A stretch of DNA of 64,000 nt, taken from Acidimicrobiia bacterium (GTDB lineage: Bacteria; Actinomycetota; Acidimicrobiia; IMCC26256; DASPTH01). Under the pieces are notes generated by a model. The model worked only from the letters and a program-made list of their open reading frames with translations. It did not search any database and was not told the DNA's origin. How positions within the stretch are numbered: position 1 is the first letter of the stretch; each line of letters opens with the position of its first letter. The translations under genes and the position numbers were made by a program. This document shows positions 50,338 to 58,951 of this stretch, one piece after another. The stretch lies in the NCBI GenBank assembly GCA_040880805.1, contig JBBDHW010000033.1, positions 50,462-114,461 of the forward strand. Reading direction: 5' to 3'.

Positions 50338-52536
50338 GTGACCGACGAGCGTTCAGGCACGAAGCCGGCGTCGCTCGTCGGAGCCGTTCTCGACGAGGAG
50401 TCGCGACGGCAGGCCGCAGTGGCCGCGGCCGACGAAGGCGGCGACGTCGACGTGGCGGCCCTTCCGGGGGTCGGTGGCGACGACGTGCCGCTTCGAAGTG
50501 CGCTCGACCGCCACGCGCGCGCGATGCTCCTGACCGTCGGCGCGATGTGGGGTCTTGGGCTCGCGATCTTCGCGATGACCGCAGTACTCGCGATCAAGAT
50601 CGCGCACGACTACGGCTGGAGCTTCCGGTTTCTCGTGCAGGTCGCGATCCTGCCCGGTTTCACGATCGTGCTCGTGTCGCAGCCGCTCGGGAACTTCGTC
50701 GACCGCGTCACCACCAACCGTCCGCTCGTGATGCGCTGGATGCTCGCCTTGTCGGTCGTCGGCCTGCTGCTCTCCGGCGCCGCGTTCTACCGGTGGGAGT
50801 TCCTCGGTGTGCTCGCGTTCACGGGCATCGGTCTGCTCGCGACGGTTCCGGTGCAGACCTCACTGCTCGCGGACACTTTTCCGGTGCGCGCTCGGCCCAA
50901 CGTGTTCGCGGCGTACATGGCGATGGGTGCGGCCGGTTTCGTGCTCGGTCCGTTGCTCGTCGCGCTCGGCGTGGGCGTATTCGACGGAACGACTCAATGG
51001 CGAGCGCCGTTCTTCCTGACTGCCCTGCTGGCCGCGGTACTCGCGTTCCTTGCCGGACGGTTGTCCGACACCCGACGCGGCCGCGCCGAGGTGGAGGAGA
51101 TCTTCCACGACGACGGCGACATCCGCGACGAGCGGCTGTCCACCGTGCACGCGCTCACACGCTTCCGTCAGATCGCAACACTCCGATACGTCACGCTCGG
51201 CGTGCTGGCTATGGGCTTCGGTCTCGTCGGATGGGGGCTCTGGTTCAACCTGTGGCTGCAAGGCCACTTCCAGCTCGACGCCACCGACCGCGCCCTCCTC
51301 ATCGCGGTCATGGCGCTGCCCGCGGTCGTCGCCACCCTGTTCGTCGGCCGGCTCACCGGGCGCGCCTTCCGCACGGCTCCCCACCGGGCCGTTCGCTTGT
51401 CCGCCGTCCTGCTGTTGGGCTTCAACCTCGCGCTGGTCGGGTGGTGGGCTCACTCGGTCGCCGCCACCGCGGTGCTCGGCGCACTCGGGTTCGCGTGCGT
51501 CGTGGGCGCGATCACCGCGATCTTCCCGGTCGCGCAGGCCGTCATCCCACCACAGACGCGTGCGCAGGGCTTCGGCGCGTTCATCAACTCGTTGTTCATC
51601 GGTGCGTTCACCGCCGGCGCACCACTCATCGACTTCTGGCCCGAGCTCGAACGCCAGCACACCGCGCTGTCGATCGTCGTGCCGTTGCTCACCGTGCCGG
51701 GTGCGGCGCTCATGCTCTACGGCTCGCGTTTCGCAGAACGCGACATGCGCCGCATGGTCGAGGAGATCCGGGAAGAGCGCACGCGATCCGACGAAGTGCT
51801 CGCCGGCGCCGAGACCCCGATGCTGCAGCTCCGGGACGTCGACGTCAGCTACGGGTCGGTACAGGTCCTGTTCGACATCGACCTCGACGTGCGGCGCGGC
51901 GAGACGCTCGCGGTGCTCGGCACGAACGGCGCGGGGAAATCGACGCTGCTGCGCGTGATCAGCGGGCTCGGGCTCCCCGACCGCGGCGTGGTGCGGCTGG
52001 GCGACGAGACCATCACTTACCTGGCGGCCGAAGCGCGCGCCCGCAAGGGCATCGTGCAGGTGCGTGGCGCCGACGTGTTCCCCGGTCTGTCGGTGCGCGA
52101 CAACCTGCGCGCTGCGCTCGCCGCGCATCCTACGCAGCGTCGCGATGCCGACCGTCGCATCGCGAACGTGTTCGATGTCTTTCCCGCGCTCGGCGCTCGC
52201 CGCAACCAGGATGCTGCATCGCTGTCGGGAGGCGAGCAGCAGATGCTCGCGCTCGGATGCGCGCTGCTGTTCGAGCCCCGGCTGCTGCTCATCGACGAGC
52301 TGTCACTCGGGCTCGCGCCGCTCGTCGTGCAGTCGCTGCTCGTGGTCGTCGAGCAATTGAAGTCGGAGGGTTACACGATGGTGATCGTCGAGCAGTCGCT
52401 CAACATCGCGTCGGCGATCTCCGACCGCGTCGTGTTCATCGAGAAGGGTCGCATTCGCTTCGACGGCCCCACCAGCGAGCTCGCCACCCGCGACGACCTG
52501 GCCCGCGCCGTGTTCTTGGGCGGCGAGGGAGGCTAG
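50338..52536 (+). CDS. MFS transporter fused to a LivF-type ABC ATPase
   Basis: About 732 residues. Residues ~50-470 form an MFS transporter with twelve hydrophobic helices (for example FRFLVQVAILPGFTIVLVSQPLGNFVDR with an MFS motif-A-like loop, and FGAFINSLFIGAFTAGAPL). A charged linker leads to a complete LivF-like ATPase: Walker A GTNGAGKST (from 528), signature LSGGEQQMLALGCALL, Walker B LLLIDELSLGLAP (Asp-Glu-Leu) and MVIVEQSLNIA, the LivF form of the H-loop (Gln replaces His). Adjacent genes supply LivK-, LivH-, LivM- and LivG-like parts but no other LivF. GTG 50338 is the likely start; earlier in-frame GTG/TTG codons exist. The TAG is shared with the binding-protein stop. Confidence 0.9.
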   Translation: MTDERSGTKPASLVGAVLDEESRRQAAVAAADEGGDVDVAALPGVGGDDVPLRSALDRHARAMLLTVGAMWGLGLAIFAMTAVLAIKIAHDYGWSFRFLVQVAILPGFTIVLVSQPLGNFVDRVTTNRPLVMRWMLALSVVGLLLSGAAFYRWEFLGVLAFTGIGLLATVPVQTSLLADTFPVRARPNVFAAYMAMGAAGFVLGPLLVALGVGVFDGTTQWRAPFFLTALLAAVLAFLAGRLSDTRRGRAEVEEIFHDDGDIRDERLSTVHALTRFRQIATLRYVTLGVLAMGFGLVGWGLWFNLWLQGHFQLDATDRALLIAVMALPAVVATLFVGRLTGRAFRTAPHRAVRLSAVLLLGFNLALVGWWAHSVAATAVLGALGFACVVGAITAIFPVAQAVIPPQTRAQGFGAFINSLFIGAFTAGAPLIDFWPELERQHTALSIVVPLLTVPGAALMLYGSRFAERDMRRMVEEIREERTRSDEVLAGAETPMLQLRDVDVSYGSVQVLFDIDLDVRRGETLAVLGTNGAGKSTLLRVISGLGLPDRGVVRLGDETITYLAAEARARKGIVQVRGADVFPGLSVRDNLRAALAAHPTQRRDADRRIANVFDVFPALGARRNQDAASLSGGEQQMLALGCALLFEPRLLLIDELSLGLAPLVVQSLLVVVEQLKSEGYTMVIVEQSLNIASAISDRVVFIEKGRIRFDGPTSELATRDDLARAVFLGGEGG
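50351..50368 (-). repeat. dispersed repeat, degenerate inverted copy 5 (inside the MFS-ABC gene)
   Basis: GTTCAGGCACGAAGCCGG is the reverse complement of the dispersed 18-bp repeat with one or two changes. It encodes SGTKPA near the N-terminus of the MFS-ABC protein, similar to the SGTEPA encoded by copy 1 in the glycosylase. Confidence 0.5.
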
Positions 52537-54062
52537 CTCTTGGCGACGAAGAAGGCGCCGGCTGTCGCCTTGCCGCCCTTGTCGTAGCCGGCTTGCGGGA
52601 CGAGGCAGATGCGGTAGTTCGCCGCGTCGGGCGGGAGCGACGGGTGCGCGCACGGGTACTCGGGCTTGTTCAGCACCTGCGTGTACTGCACCTTGGTCGG
52701 CACCTTGTTGATGATCTGCGTCGGTCGCGGAGCCGGCGAGCCCTTCGCCGCAACGCTGTCGATGTACGGCAGCGCCTCGAACGCCTTGATCGCGCTCTTC
52801 TGCGTGAGTTTCTCACCCGCGTTGTAGAGCCCGCGTGCCATCGTGCGGTAGATCGCGCAGATGAGCGCGACGGTGCCGTACGGATCGCGGGCATACGCCG
52901 GCGGCGCCGGCTCCGGCAGGGTGTCCTTCGCGAGCGTCGTGTTCGCGTCGTACGCCTTGTTGCACATGTTGACGAGATCGCCCTCGGTCGCGCCGACGCG
53001 CCAGTCCTGCTGCCCCGCGGCCGAGTAGCTGTAGATGTTCATGTCGTTGATCAGCGTCGCCCCGTCGGCACCACCGACCTGGCGACTGAGGTCGATCACC
53101 GCGTCGAACCGCGCGTCGAGCGTGTAGAGCGTGATGTCCTTCTCGAGGCCCTGGTTCCGCAGCTCCTTGGTGAGCGCGGAGAATCGGAACGTGTTCCCGC
53201 CGGCGCTCCCGCTGATGACCACGTCCACGCCGTTCGACTTCAACCGGTTCACCACGAGCGGGTACTGCGAAGAGATGTCGCCGGCAGGGTCGGGCGTGAG
53301 CGCCTCAGCCTGGACGACATTGACGCCCTTGGACTTCAGCAGGTCGACGACGTTCGCCTTGATGAGGTCGGGACCGGTCGTGAACGTGGGATAGAGCACC
53401 GCGACCTTCTTGCCCTTGAGCTTCCCGCTCTTGATCAGGTCGAGCATCGGCGCCTGGTACGACGCGACCTCGGTGGTCTCCCCAAAGAGGAGGTGACGGC
53501 CCTGCGCGGTCTTCAGGTTCTCGGAGCTGGTGGCGAGACCGCTGAGCAGCAGCGTCTTGTGGTCGTCGGTGACGCACTGGGGCGCCGCCATGCCGGCCCA
53601 CGCGATCGTCATGAACGCCTTGTAGTCCTCGGTGGCCTTGATGCAGTCGGCCTGCGCGTTCGCCAGCGTGGTGGCGGCATCGGCTGCTCCCTGGGCCTGG
53701 ATCACGTTGAGGTCGATCTGCCGACCGTTGATACCACCGCAGTCGTTGATCATCTGCGCGAACGTCTTCAACATGTCGACTTCGTCGCCGAGGTTGAAAC
53801 GGAAGCCCTGCGGCGAGTCGCCGGCCCTGAGCGCGGGCTCGAACATCACGACGGAGATCTTGTCGGCGGTGACACCCGGCGCGGTGGCCTTCAGCCCCGT
53901 GTGCTTCGCGGTGTCCTTGGTGCAGAACTTGGTGGTCGACGTGAACGGCGACGTCGACGGGTCGGGAGTGACCCGGGGCATCGAAGCGCCGGCCGCGGCC
54001 GTGACACCGAGGCTCAGCACTGCCACGAGCAACCCGACGAGTAGACGCCGTGCACGGATCAT
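52533..54062 (-). CDS. Liv/HAAT-type ABC transporter substrate-binding protein
   Basis: 509-residue exported protein of the Peripla_BP_6 family, larger than E. coli LivK. A Sec signal (MIRARRLLVGLLVAVLSLGVTAAAGA) without a lipobox Cys is followed by two alpha/beta lobes: EVDMLKTFAQMINDCGGINGRQIDL, GKKVAVLYPTFTTGPDLIK and RLKSNGVDVVISGSAGG. Scattered Cys may form disulfides. It faces the LivHMG gene across 115 bp and shares its stop with the MFS-LivF gene, so it should deliver an unknown ligand, perhaps an organic acid or amide, to that transporter. The ATG at 54062 is set by the signal peptide. Confidence 0.9.
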   Translation of the reverse strand: MIRARRLLVGLLVAVLSLGVTAAAGASMPRVTPDPSTSPFTSTTKFCTKDTAKHTGLKATAPGVTADKISVVMFEPALRAGDSPQGFRFNLGDEVDMLKTFAQMINDCGGINGRQIDLNVIQAQGAADAATTLANAQADCIKATEDYKAFMTIAWAGMAAPQCVTDDHKTLLLSGLATSSENLKTAQGRHLLFGETTEVASYQAPMLDLIKSGKLKGKKVAVLYPTFTTGPDLIKANVVDLLKSKGVNVVQAEALTPDPAGDISSQYPLVVNRLKSNGVDVVISGSAGGNTFRFSALTKELRNQGLEKDITLYTLDARFDAVIDLSRQVGGADGATLINDMNIYSYSAAGQQDWRVGATEGDLVNMCNKAYDANTTLAKDTLPEPAPPAYARDPYGTVALICAIYRTMARGLYNAGEKLTQKSAIKAFEALPYIDSVAAKGSPAPRPTQIINKVPTKVQYTQVLNKPEYPCAHPSLPPDAANYRICLVPQAGYDKGGKATAGAFFVAKS

Positions 54063-54177
54063 GGTCCCCCCTCGCATCGAACCGCTGCCCCGGGGAGTGT
54101 CACACGACTCGCCCAATCCGACAAGAGCGCCCCCGGCGTAGAGTTCGCGCGATCTCGGCGGGGCGCGTCAATGGGGG

Positions 54178-57054
54178 ATGGTCGGCTCGATGATCCACGT
54201 GCACGGCTGGGACGTCTCGTGGCAGATGATCGTCACCGGCGCCGTGGTAGGCCTGTCGTACAGCGCGATCGCCGCCGGCATCGTCCTCGTCTACCGGGCG
54301 AACGGCATCATCAACTTCGCGGTCGTGGCGTTCGGGGCAGTCGCGCTCGGCGCCTTCGGTGTGCTCACCGAGCACGGTTGGAGCCTCTGGCCGTGCCTGC
54401 TCGTCGCGGTCCCGTTCGCGGCGCTCGCGGCGATGATCCTGGAGATCGCGGTCATCCGGAGGCTGGCCGGCGCGCCGCGTCTCGTGTTGCTCATGGCGAC
54501 GATCGGGATCGCGCAATTGCTCGGCTTCACCGTGCTGCTGTTCGCGGAGCTCCTCCCCGACATCCCGCCCGGCGGCGACTTCCCCACCATCGTGCCGAAG
54601 GACTGGAGCTGGCAAGTCACCGACGAGCTTCTCGTCACCGCCCGCGAGATCAGCGTGCTCATGGCGGTGCCGGTACTCGTCCTGCTGCTCGCGCTGTTCA
54701 TGACGCGGACTCGCCTCGGTCTGATGGTGCGCGCCGCGGCGTCGAACGCGGACAAGTCGCGGTTGATGGGCATCCCCGTGGCACGTACGTCCACCGTGGT
54801 GTGGGGTATCGCGGCCGCGTTCACCGCCACCACGATCATCGTGCTCGCGGCCGTGCAGTTCATCACTCCCCTCGGCGCCGCCAACGGGACCGCGCAGCTC
54901 ACGCTCGGCTACCCCGTGCTCGTGAAGGCGCTGCTCATCGCGATGATCGCCCGCATGCGCATCCTGTGGCTCACGATCCCGGTGGGCATGGCACTCGGGG
55001 TGATCGAGGTGATCTTCCAGCAGAACGTGCACGGCATCGACGCCAACGTGTTCGCGCTCTGGCTGTTCGTCGCGACGCTCGTCGCCGTGCTCACACTCGC
55101 ACGCAGTGCGCGCGTGGCAACCGAATCGGAGGGCGCGTGGAAGCTCGCCGGGCGCGTGAAGCCACTCCCCGAACGGATCCGCAGCATCTGGGCGATGCGG
55201 CAACTCCCGCGCATCGGCCTCGTCGGCGCACTCATGGTGTTCGCGCTCATCCCCGCGTTCGCGCAGCAGGCGTCGCAGTCGTTCCTCTGGACCCGTGTCG
55301 TGATCTTCGCCATCGCGGGCTGCTCGCTCACCATCCTCACCGGGTGGGCCGGCCAACTCTCGCTCGGCCAGTTCGGGTTCTCGGCCATCGGCGGGCTCGT
55401 GACGGTGCGGCTGGTAAACGCCGGGTGGTTCGGGGTGCACAACGTGCCGTGGGGCGTTGCCGTCGCGTTGGGCGTGCTCGTGGGCGCGGTAGTTGCGCTG
55501 CTGATCGGGATCCCCGCATTGCGCATCCCCGGCCTCTACCTCGCGGTGACGACCCTGGCGTTCGCGGTGTTCGTCGAGAATTGGCTCGTCACCCGGCGCT
55601 GGCTCGGAGTCGACGAGTTCACCGGCTCGATCCCGGTGCTGAAACGGCCCGATACCGGCATCGTCAACTTCTCGTCGCGCCACTCCTACTACTACCTGTG
55701 CCTCTTCTTCCTCGCAGCGTGCCTCGCGGTGCTCGCGCAGATCCGGCGGTCGGGAATCGGGCGCTCGATCATCGCGGTACGCGACAACGAGCGCGCGGCA
55801 GAGGCGATGACGCTGTCGACGACGCGGACGAAGCTGATCGCGTTCGCGGTGTCGGGCGGGATCGCCGCGCTCGCGGGCGCGTTGTACGTCACGTCACTCC
55901 CTACGAACACGCCGGGGACGACCTTCGCGACGTCCGAGTCGGTCACGCTCGTCGCCATCGCGGTCATCGGCGGGATGGGCTCCATCGTGGGGCCGCTGCT
56001 CGGCGCGGCGTGGGTCATCGGCCTCCCCACGCTGTTCCCCGACTTCGCCGCGGCGCCACTGCTCGTGTCGTCGCTCGGGTTGCTCGCGCTGCTCCTGTTC
56101 TTCCCGGGCGGCTTCGTGGAGGTCGCGTACCGCGTGCGCGACACGCTCGTCGACCGCATGGCGCGGCGCCTCCCGCCGGCGCCCGCACGCCAGCGCGCCG
56201 CCGAGGCCGCAGTCCCGGTACCCGCGGTGCTCGCGACGCGCGACGACGCCACGGCCGGTCTCACGGACTGGCTCGCCACCGAAGCGGTGAGCGTGCGCTT
56301 CGGTGGGCGCGTCGCGGTCAACCGCGTGAGCATTCACGTCGGAGCCGGTGAGATCGTCGGCCTGATCGGCACGAACGGCGCCGGGAAGTCGACGCTGATG
56401 AACGCGATCAGCGGCTTCGTTCCCGCGACCGGACGGATCCTGGTCCTCGGCCACGACGTGAGCGGGCTCGCGCCGTACCGGCGTCACCAGTTGGGTGTCG
56501 GTCGCGGCTTTCAAGCCGCGCGTCTCTACGACGCCCTCACGGTGCGCGAGACGGTGCTCGTCGCGCTCGAGGCACGCGAGCGATCGCGACTCCTTTCGTC
56601 GATGTTTGCGCTCCCGCCGTCGCCGTCGGTCGAACGGAAGAAGCGCGCCGAGGCCGACGAGATCATGCGGTACCTCGGACTCGATCGCTTCTCGGACCAG
56701 TTCGTGTCGAACCTGTCGACCGGCACGCGCCGCGTCACCGAGCTCGCGTGCCAACTCGCGCTCGGTGCGCGCGTGCTGCTCCTCGACGAACCGACCTCGG
56801 GCCTCGCGCAGCGCGAGACCGAGGCGTTCGCACCGCTCATTGGTCAGATCCGCGACGAGCTCGACGCCGCCGTGCTCCTCATCGAGCACGACATGCCCCT
56901 CGTGATGCAAGTCAGCGACCGCGTGTACTGCCTCGAGGCCGGGATCGTGATCGCCGAAGGCTCACCGGACGCGGTGCGGCACGACCCGCTCGTGGTCGCG
57001 AGCTACCTCGGCACCGACGTGCGGAGCATCCAACGGTCGGGCGCGGCCACTTGA
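54178..57054 (+). CDS. LivH-LivM-LivG triple fusion ABC transporter protein
   Basis: 958-residue single polypeptide. Residues ~10-310 are a LivH-type permease (GIVLVYRANGIINFAVVAFGAVALGAF), ~335-670 a LivM-type permease (GWAGQLSLGQFGFSAIGGLV, then GIPALRIPGLYLAVTTLAFAVF), and ~695-958 a LivG ATPase with Walker A GTNGAGKST (731-739), the insertion typical of LivG, a diverged signature LSTGTRRVTELACQLA, Walker B LLLDEPTSGL and H-loop LIEHDM. A Pro/Ala/Arg linker joins permease and ATPase. In most bacteria these are three genes. With the MFS-LivF fusion and binding protein it makes a full importer. Start ATG 54178; ATG 54190 also possible. Confidence 0.93.
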   Translation: MVGSMIHVHGWDVSWQMIVTGAVVGLSYSAIAAGIVLVYRANGIINFAVVAFGAVALGAFGVLTEHGWSLWPCLLVAVPFAALAAMILEIAVIRRLAGAPRLVLLMATIGIAQLLGFTVLLFAELLPDIPPGGDFPTIVPKDWSWQVTDELLVTAREISVLMAVPVLVLLLALFMTRTRLGLMVRAAASNADKSRLMGIPVARTSTVVWGIAAAFTATTIIVLAAVQFITPLGAANGTAQLTLGYPVLVKALLIAMIARMRILWLTIPVGMALGVIEVIFQQNVHGIDANVFALWLFVATLVAVLTLARSARVATESEGAWKLAGRVKPLPERIRSIWAMRQLPRIGLVGALMVFALIPAFAQQASQSFLWTRVVIFAIAGCSLTILTGWAGQLSLGQFGFSAIGGLVTVRLVNAGWFGVHNVPWGVAVALGVLVGAVVALLIGIPALRIPGLYLAVTTLAFAVFVENWLVTRRWLGVDEFTGSIPVLKRPDTGIVNFSSRHSYYYLCLFFLAACLAVLAQIRRSGIGRSIIAVRDNERAAEAMTLSTTRTKLIAFAVSGGIAALAGALYVTSLPTNTPGTTFATSESVTLVAIAVIGGMGSIVGPLLGAAWVIGLPTLFPDFAAAPLLVSSLGLLALLLFFPGGFVEVAYRVRDTLVDRMARRLPPAPARQRAAEAAVPVPAVLATRDDATAGLTDWLATEAVSVRFGGRVAVNRVSIHVGAGEIVGLIGTNGAGKSTLMNAISGFVPATGRILVLGHDVSGLAPYRRHQLGVGRGFQAARLYDALTVRETVLVALEARERSRLLSSMFALPPSPSVERKKRAEADEIMRYLGLDRFSDQFVSNLSTGTRRVTELACQLALGARVLLLDEPTSGLAQRETEAFAPLIGQIRDELDAAVLLIEHDMPLVMQVSDRVYCLEAGIVIAEGSPDAVRHDPLVVASYLGTDVRSIQRSGAAT

Positions 57055-57056
57055 CG

Positions 57057-58418
57057 TCACGCACGGCGGACGCGGAGGCGTTCGAGGCGGATGCGCAGCG
57101 CGCCGCGGGCGCGGAGGCGGCCCGGACGTGCGCGGCGGAGTGACAGCTCGAGCGGCGTGAAGCGCGCCACCACCGCGGCCGGAATGTCGACCGCGAGACG
57201 GGTGGTGTCCGTGCCGATCAGCTCCGACGCGACGAGGTGCTCGTTTGCCCTGACCTCGATGGTGGCCGGCGCGTCGCGCGCGTGAAGGTCGAGCTCGACG
57301 ACGAGATCCGCCGCCGTGAGCGGATCCGCGAGCGGGAGCACGAGCCGCGCCGCTCCCCCGCGCGCGGTCGCCCCCGACGGCTCGGGCCGTCCCCAACCCG
57401 GGCCGCCGTACCGATCGAGTGTGACGCCGCAGGAGAATTCGAGCTCGAACGAGCCGTCGATCGGCGGAGCGTCGCCCGCAGGCGTGCGCGCCAAGCCACC
57501 CGTGCGACCGGGGACACCGCGCGCGACCACCGCGCGCATCGGCGACGAGGTGAGTGCGAGGTCGAGCCGGTCGACGACGAGCTCGACGCCGCCGCGGAGG
57601 AGTCCATTGCCGCCCGCGGCGCGCGCGGCCAACTCGCGTGTCGCGGTGGAGCCGTGGCGCAACCACTCCACCGGAGTCCGGCGTTCGCGTGTGACCCGAT
57701 CGACGAGCGGCGCGACCGGCGCGGGATCCACGAGGGTGGCGATGGCACCGAGCGCGGCGTGCACAGTTCTCAGCTCCGCGTGCTCGTGCGCAAGGTGGGC
57801 GAGGCGTTCGCCGAGCTCGTCGTCGCCCGAAGCGCGCACCACGTGCACGGCGTCGGCGATCCACTGCACGGGCGGCGCGTTGTCACCCGCGACTCCGTGC
57901 TCGAGGACGTGCAACAACAACGCGGCAGGCGCAGGCGTGAGCACGCCGATGCCGTCGCGCTCGGCAGGAACCGCTTCGGCCCAGAATTGATGGTCGGACC
58001 GAGATCCGACCGACTCCTGGAGCACGTGCCAGTGCAGGTCGAGCCGCCCATCCTCGCGGAGGAAGCCCCACGCATGCCGCCGGGTGCGAGCGCGCGAGCG
58101 CACCCAGTCGAACGTCATCTCGTACTCAGGTACCCAACCGAGCTCTTCGAGCACGTCGAGCGCCGGCGGCACGTGTTCAGGCCGCACCAGCACGTCGACG
58201 TCGAACATCGGACGCGCCCCCCAGTCACCGCCGTACGAGTCGACGAGCGCGGCGCCCTTGAGCAGCATCACACGAACGCCGAGCGCGCGGAGCCCGTCGA
58301 ACACCGGACGGCCGCGACGCCACAGCATGTGATTCCGCAGCCAGGTGATGCGGTACGCGTCACGTATCACGGATCGGACGGGATCGTCGTCGCCGACGTC
58401 GTCCGGTATTCGCCGCAT
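57057..58418 (-). CDS. NTP_transf_5-type nucleotidyltransferase-like protein
   Basis: 453 residues from the first ATG, with the nucleotidyltransferase core VMLLKGAALVDSYGG ... ARPMFDVDVLVRPE (DxD pair) and DLHWHV, then a long beta-rich C-terminal region. The frame stays open upstream to about 58660, and codes for LSARVSPDQQLLLRSILL and AFNEWRARVDLDDLDRPSERLLPLLMRR, which look like the normal N-terminus of this family, but there is no ATG, GTG or TTG in that stretch. A rare start (CTG or ATT) or ribosome carry-over from the repeat-peptide gene upstream, which overlaps this frame, is likely. Related proteins occur with PqqD- and HprK-like genes, as here. Confidence 0.82.
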   Translation of the reverse strand: MRRIPDDVGDDDPVRSVIRDAYRITWLRNHMLWRRGRPVFDGLRALGVRVMLLKGAALVDSYGGDWGARPMFDVDVLVRPEHVPPALDVLEELGWVPEYEMTFDWVRSRARTRRHAWGFLREDGRLDLHWHVLQESVGSRSDHQFWAEAVPAERDGIGVLTPAPAALLLHVLEHGVAGDNAPPVQWIADAVHVVRASGDDELGERLAHLAHEHAELRTVHAALGAIATLVDPAPVAPLVDRVTRERRTPVEWLRHGSTATRELAARAAGGNGLLRGGVELVVDRLDLALTSSPMRAVVARGVPGRTGGLARTPAGDAPPIDGSFELEFSCGVTLDRYGGPGWGRPEPSGATARGGAARLVLPLADPLTAADLVVELDLHARDAPATIEVRANEHLVASELIGTDTTRLAVDIPAAVVARFTPLELSLRRARPGRLRARGALRIRLERLRVRRA

Positions 58419-58582
58419 GAGCAGCGGGAGCAGCCGCTCAGACGGGCGATCGAGGTCGTCGAGGTCGACCCGGGCGCGCCACTCGTTGAAGGCCGCGCGC
58501 GCGGCATGCTCATCGAGCAGGATCGAGCGCAGGAGGAGTTGCTGGTCGGGCGAGACGCGCGCGCTGAGCTCCGCGGCGGAGG

Positions 58583-58933
58583 TCAGTGCTGGGTGAAGGC
58601 TGCGCAGGAGACCGGCGGCGATTGCAATCCGATGAGCGGAAGGCCGACGTCGGTGCGCTCCTCGATCCGCGGAGGCTCATACACCTCGCCGGGCACGGGC
58701 CGGAAGACCGCAGACTGCGGCGGCGGCGACGAGTTCTGCGCCAAGATCAGCGGGAGGTCGATCTCCGAGCGCTCCTCGATACGGGGCGGCTCGTAGCGCT
58801 CGTCGGGCACCGGCCGGAAGACCGCAGACTGCGACGGCGAGTTCGCGGCCTGGACCAACGGCAGGTCGACCGCCGTTCGTTCCTCGATGCGCGGCGGCTC
58901 GTACCGCTCGACGTGCGCGTGGTCGTGAGACAT
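58583..58933 (-). CDS. repeat peptide A: three copies of a YEPPRIEER motif
   Basis: 116-residue hydrophilic protein made of three repeats of about 36 residues. Each has YEPPRIEERTxVDLPLI (from about residues 11, 47 and 85) followed by a variable linker and, in two of three, SAVFRPVP; the third ends SCAAFTQH. There is no signal peptide or known catalytic domain. The repeat form, a fixed block followed by a variable tail, is like that of multi-copy precursor peptides. It lies 18 bp after peptide B, and its 3' end overlaps the upstream part of the nucleotidyltransferase frame. A modification substrate is the best guess; a scaffold is possible. Confidence 0.75.
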   Translation of the reverse strand: MSHDHAHVERYEPPRIEERTAVDLPLVQAANSPSQSAVFRPVPDERYEPPRIEERSEIDLPLILAQNSSPPPQSAVFRPVPGEVYEPPRIEERTDVGLPLIGLQSPPVSCAAFTQH

Positions 58934-58951
58934 CGACTACTCCTCGGCGAT

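Noticed and set aside
54100..55683. A 527-codon open frame on the minus strand
   Set aside because: Antisense to the LivH and LivM parts of the fusion. The sequence is charged low-complexity, and it would overlap a gene with clear membrane helices and motifs.
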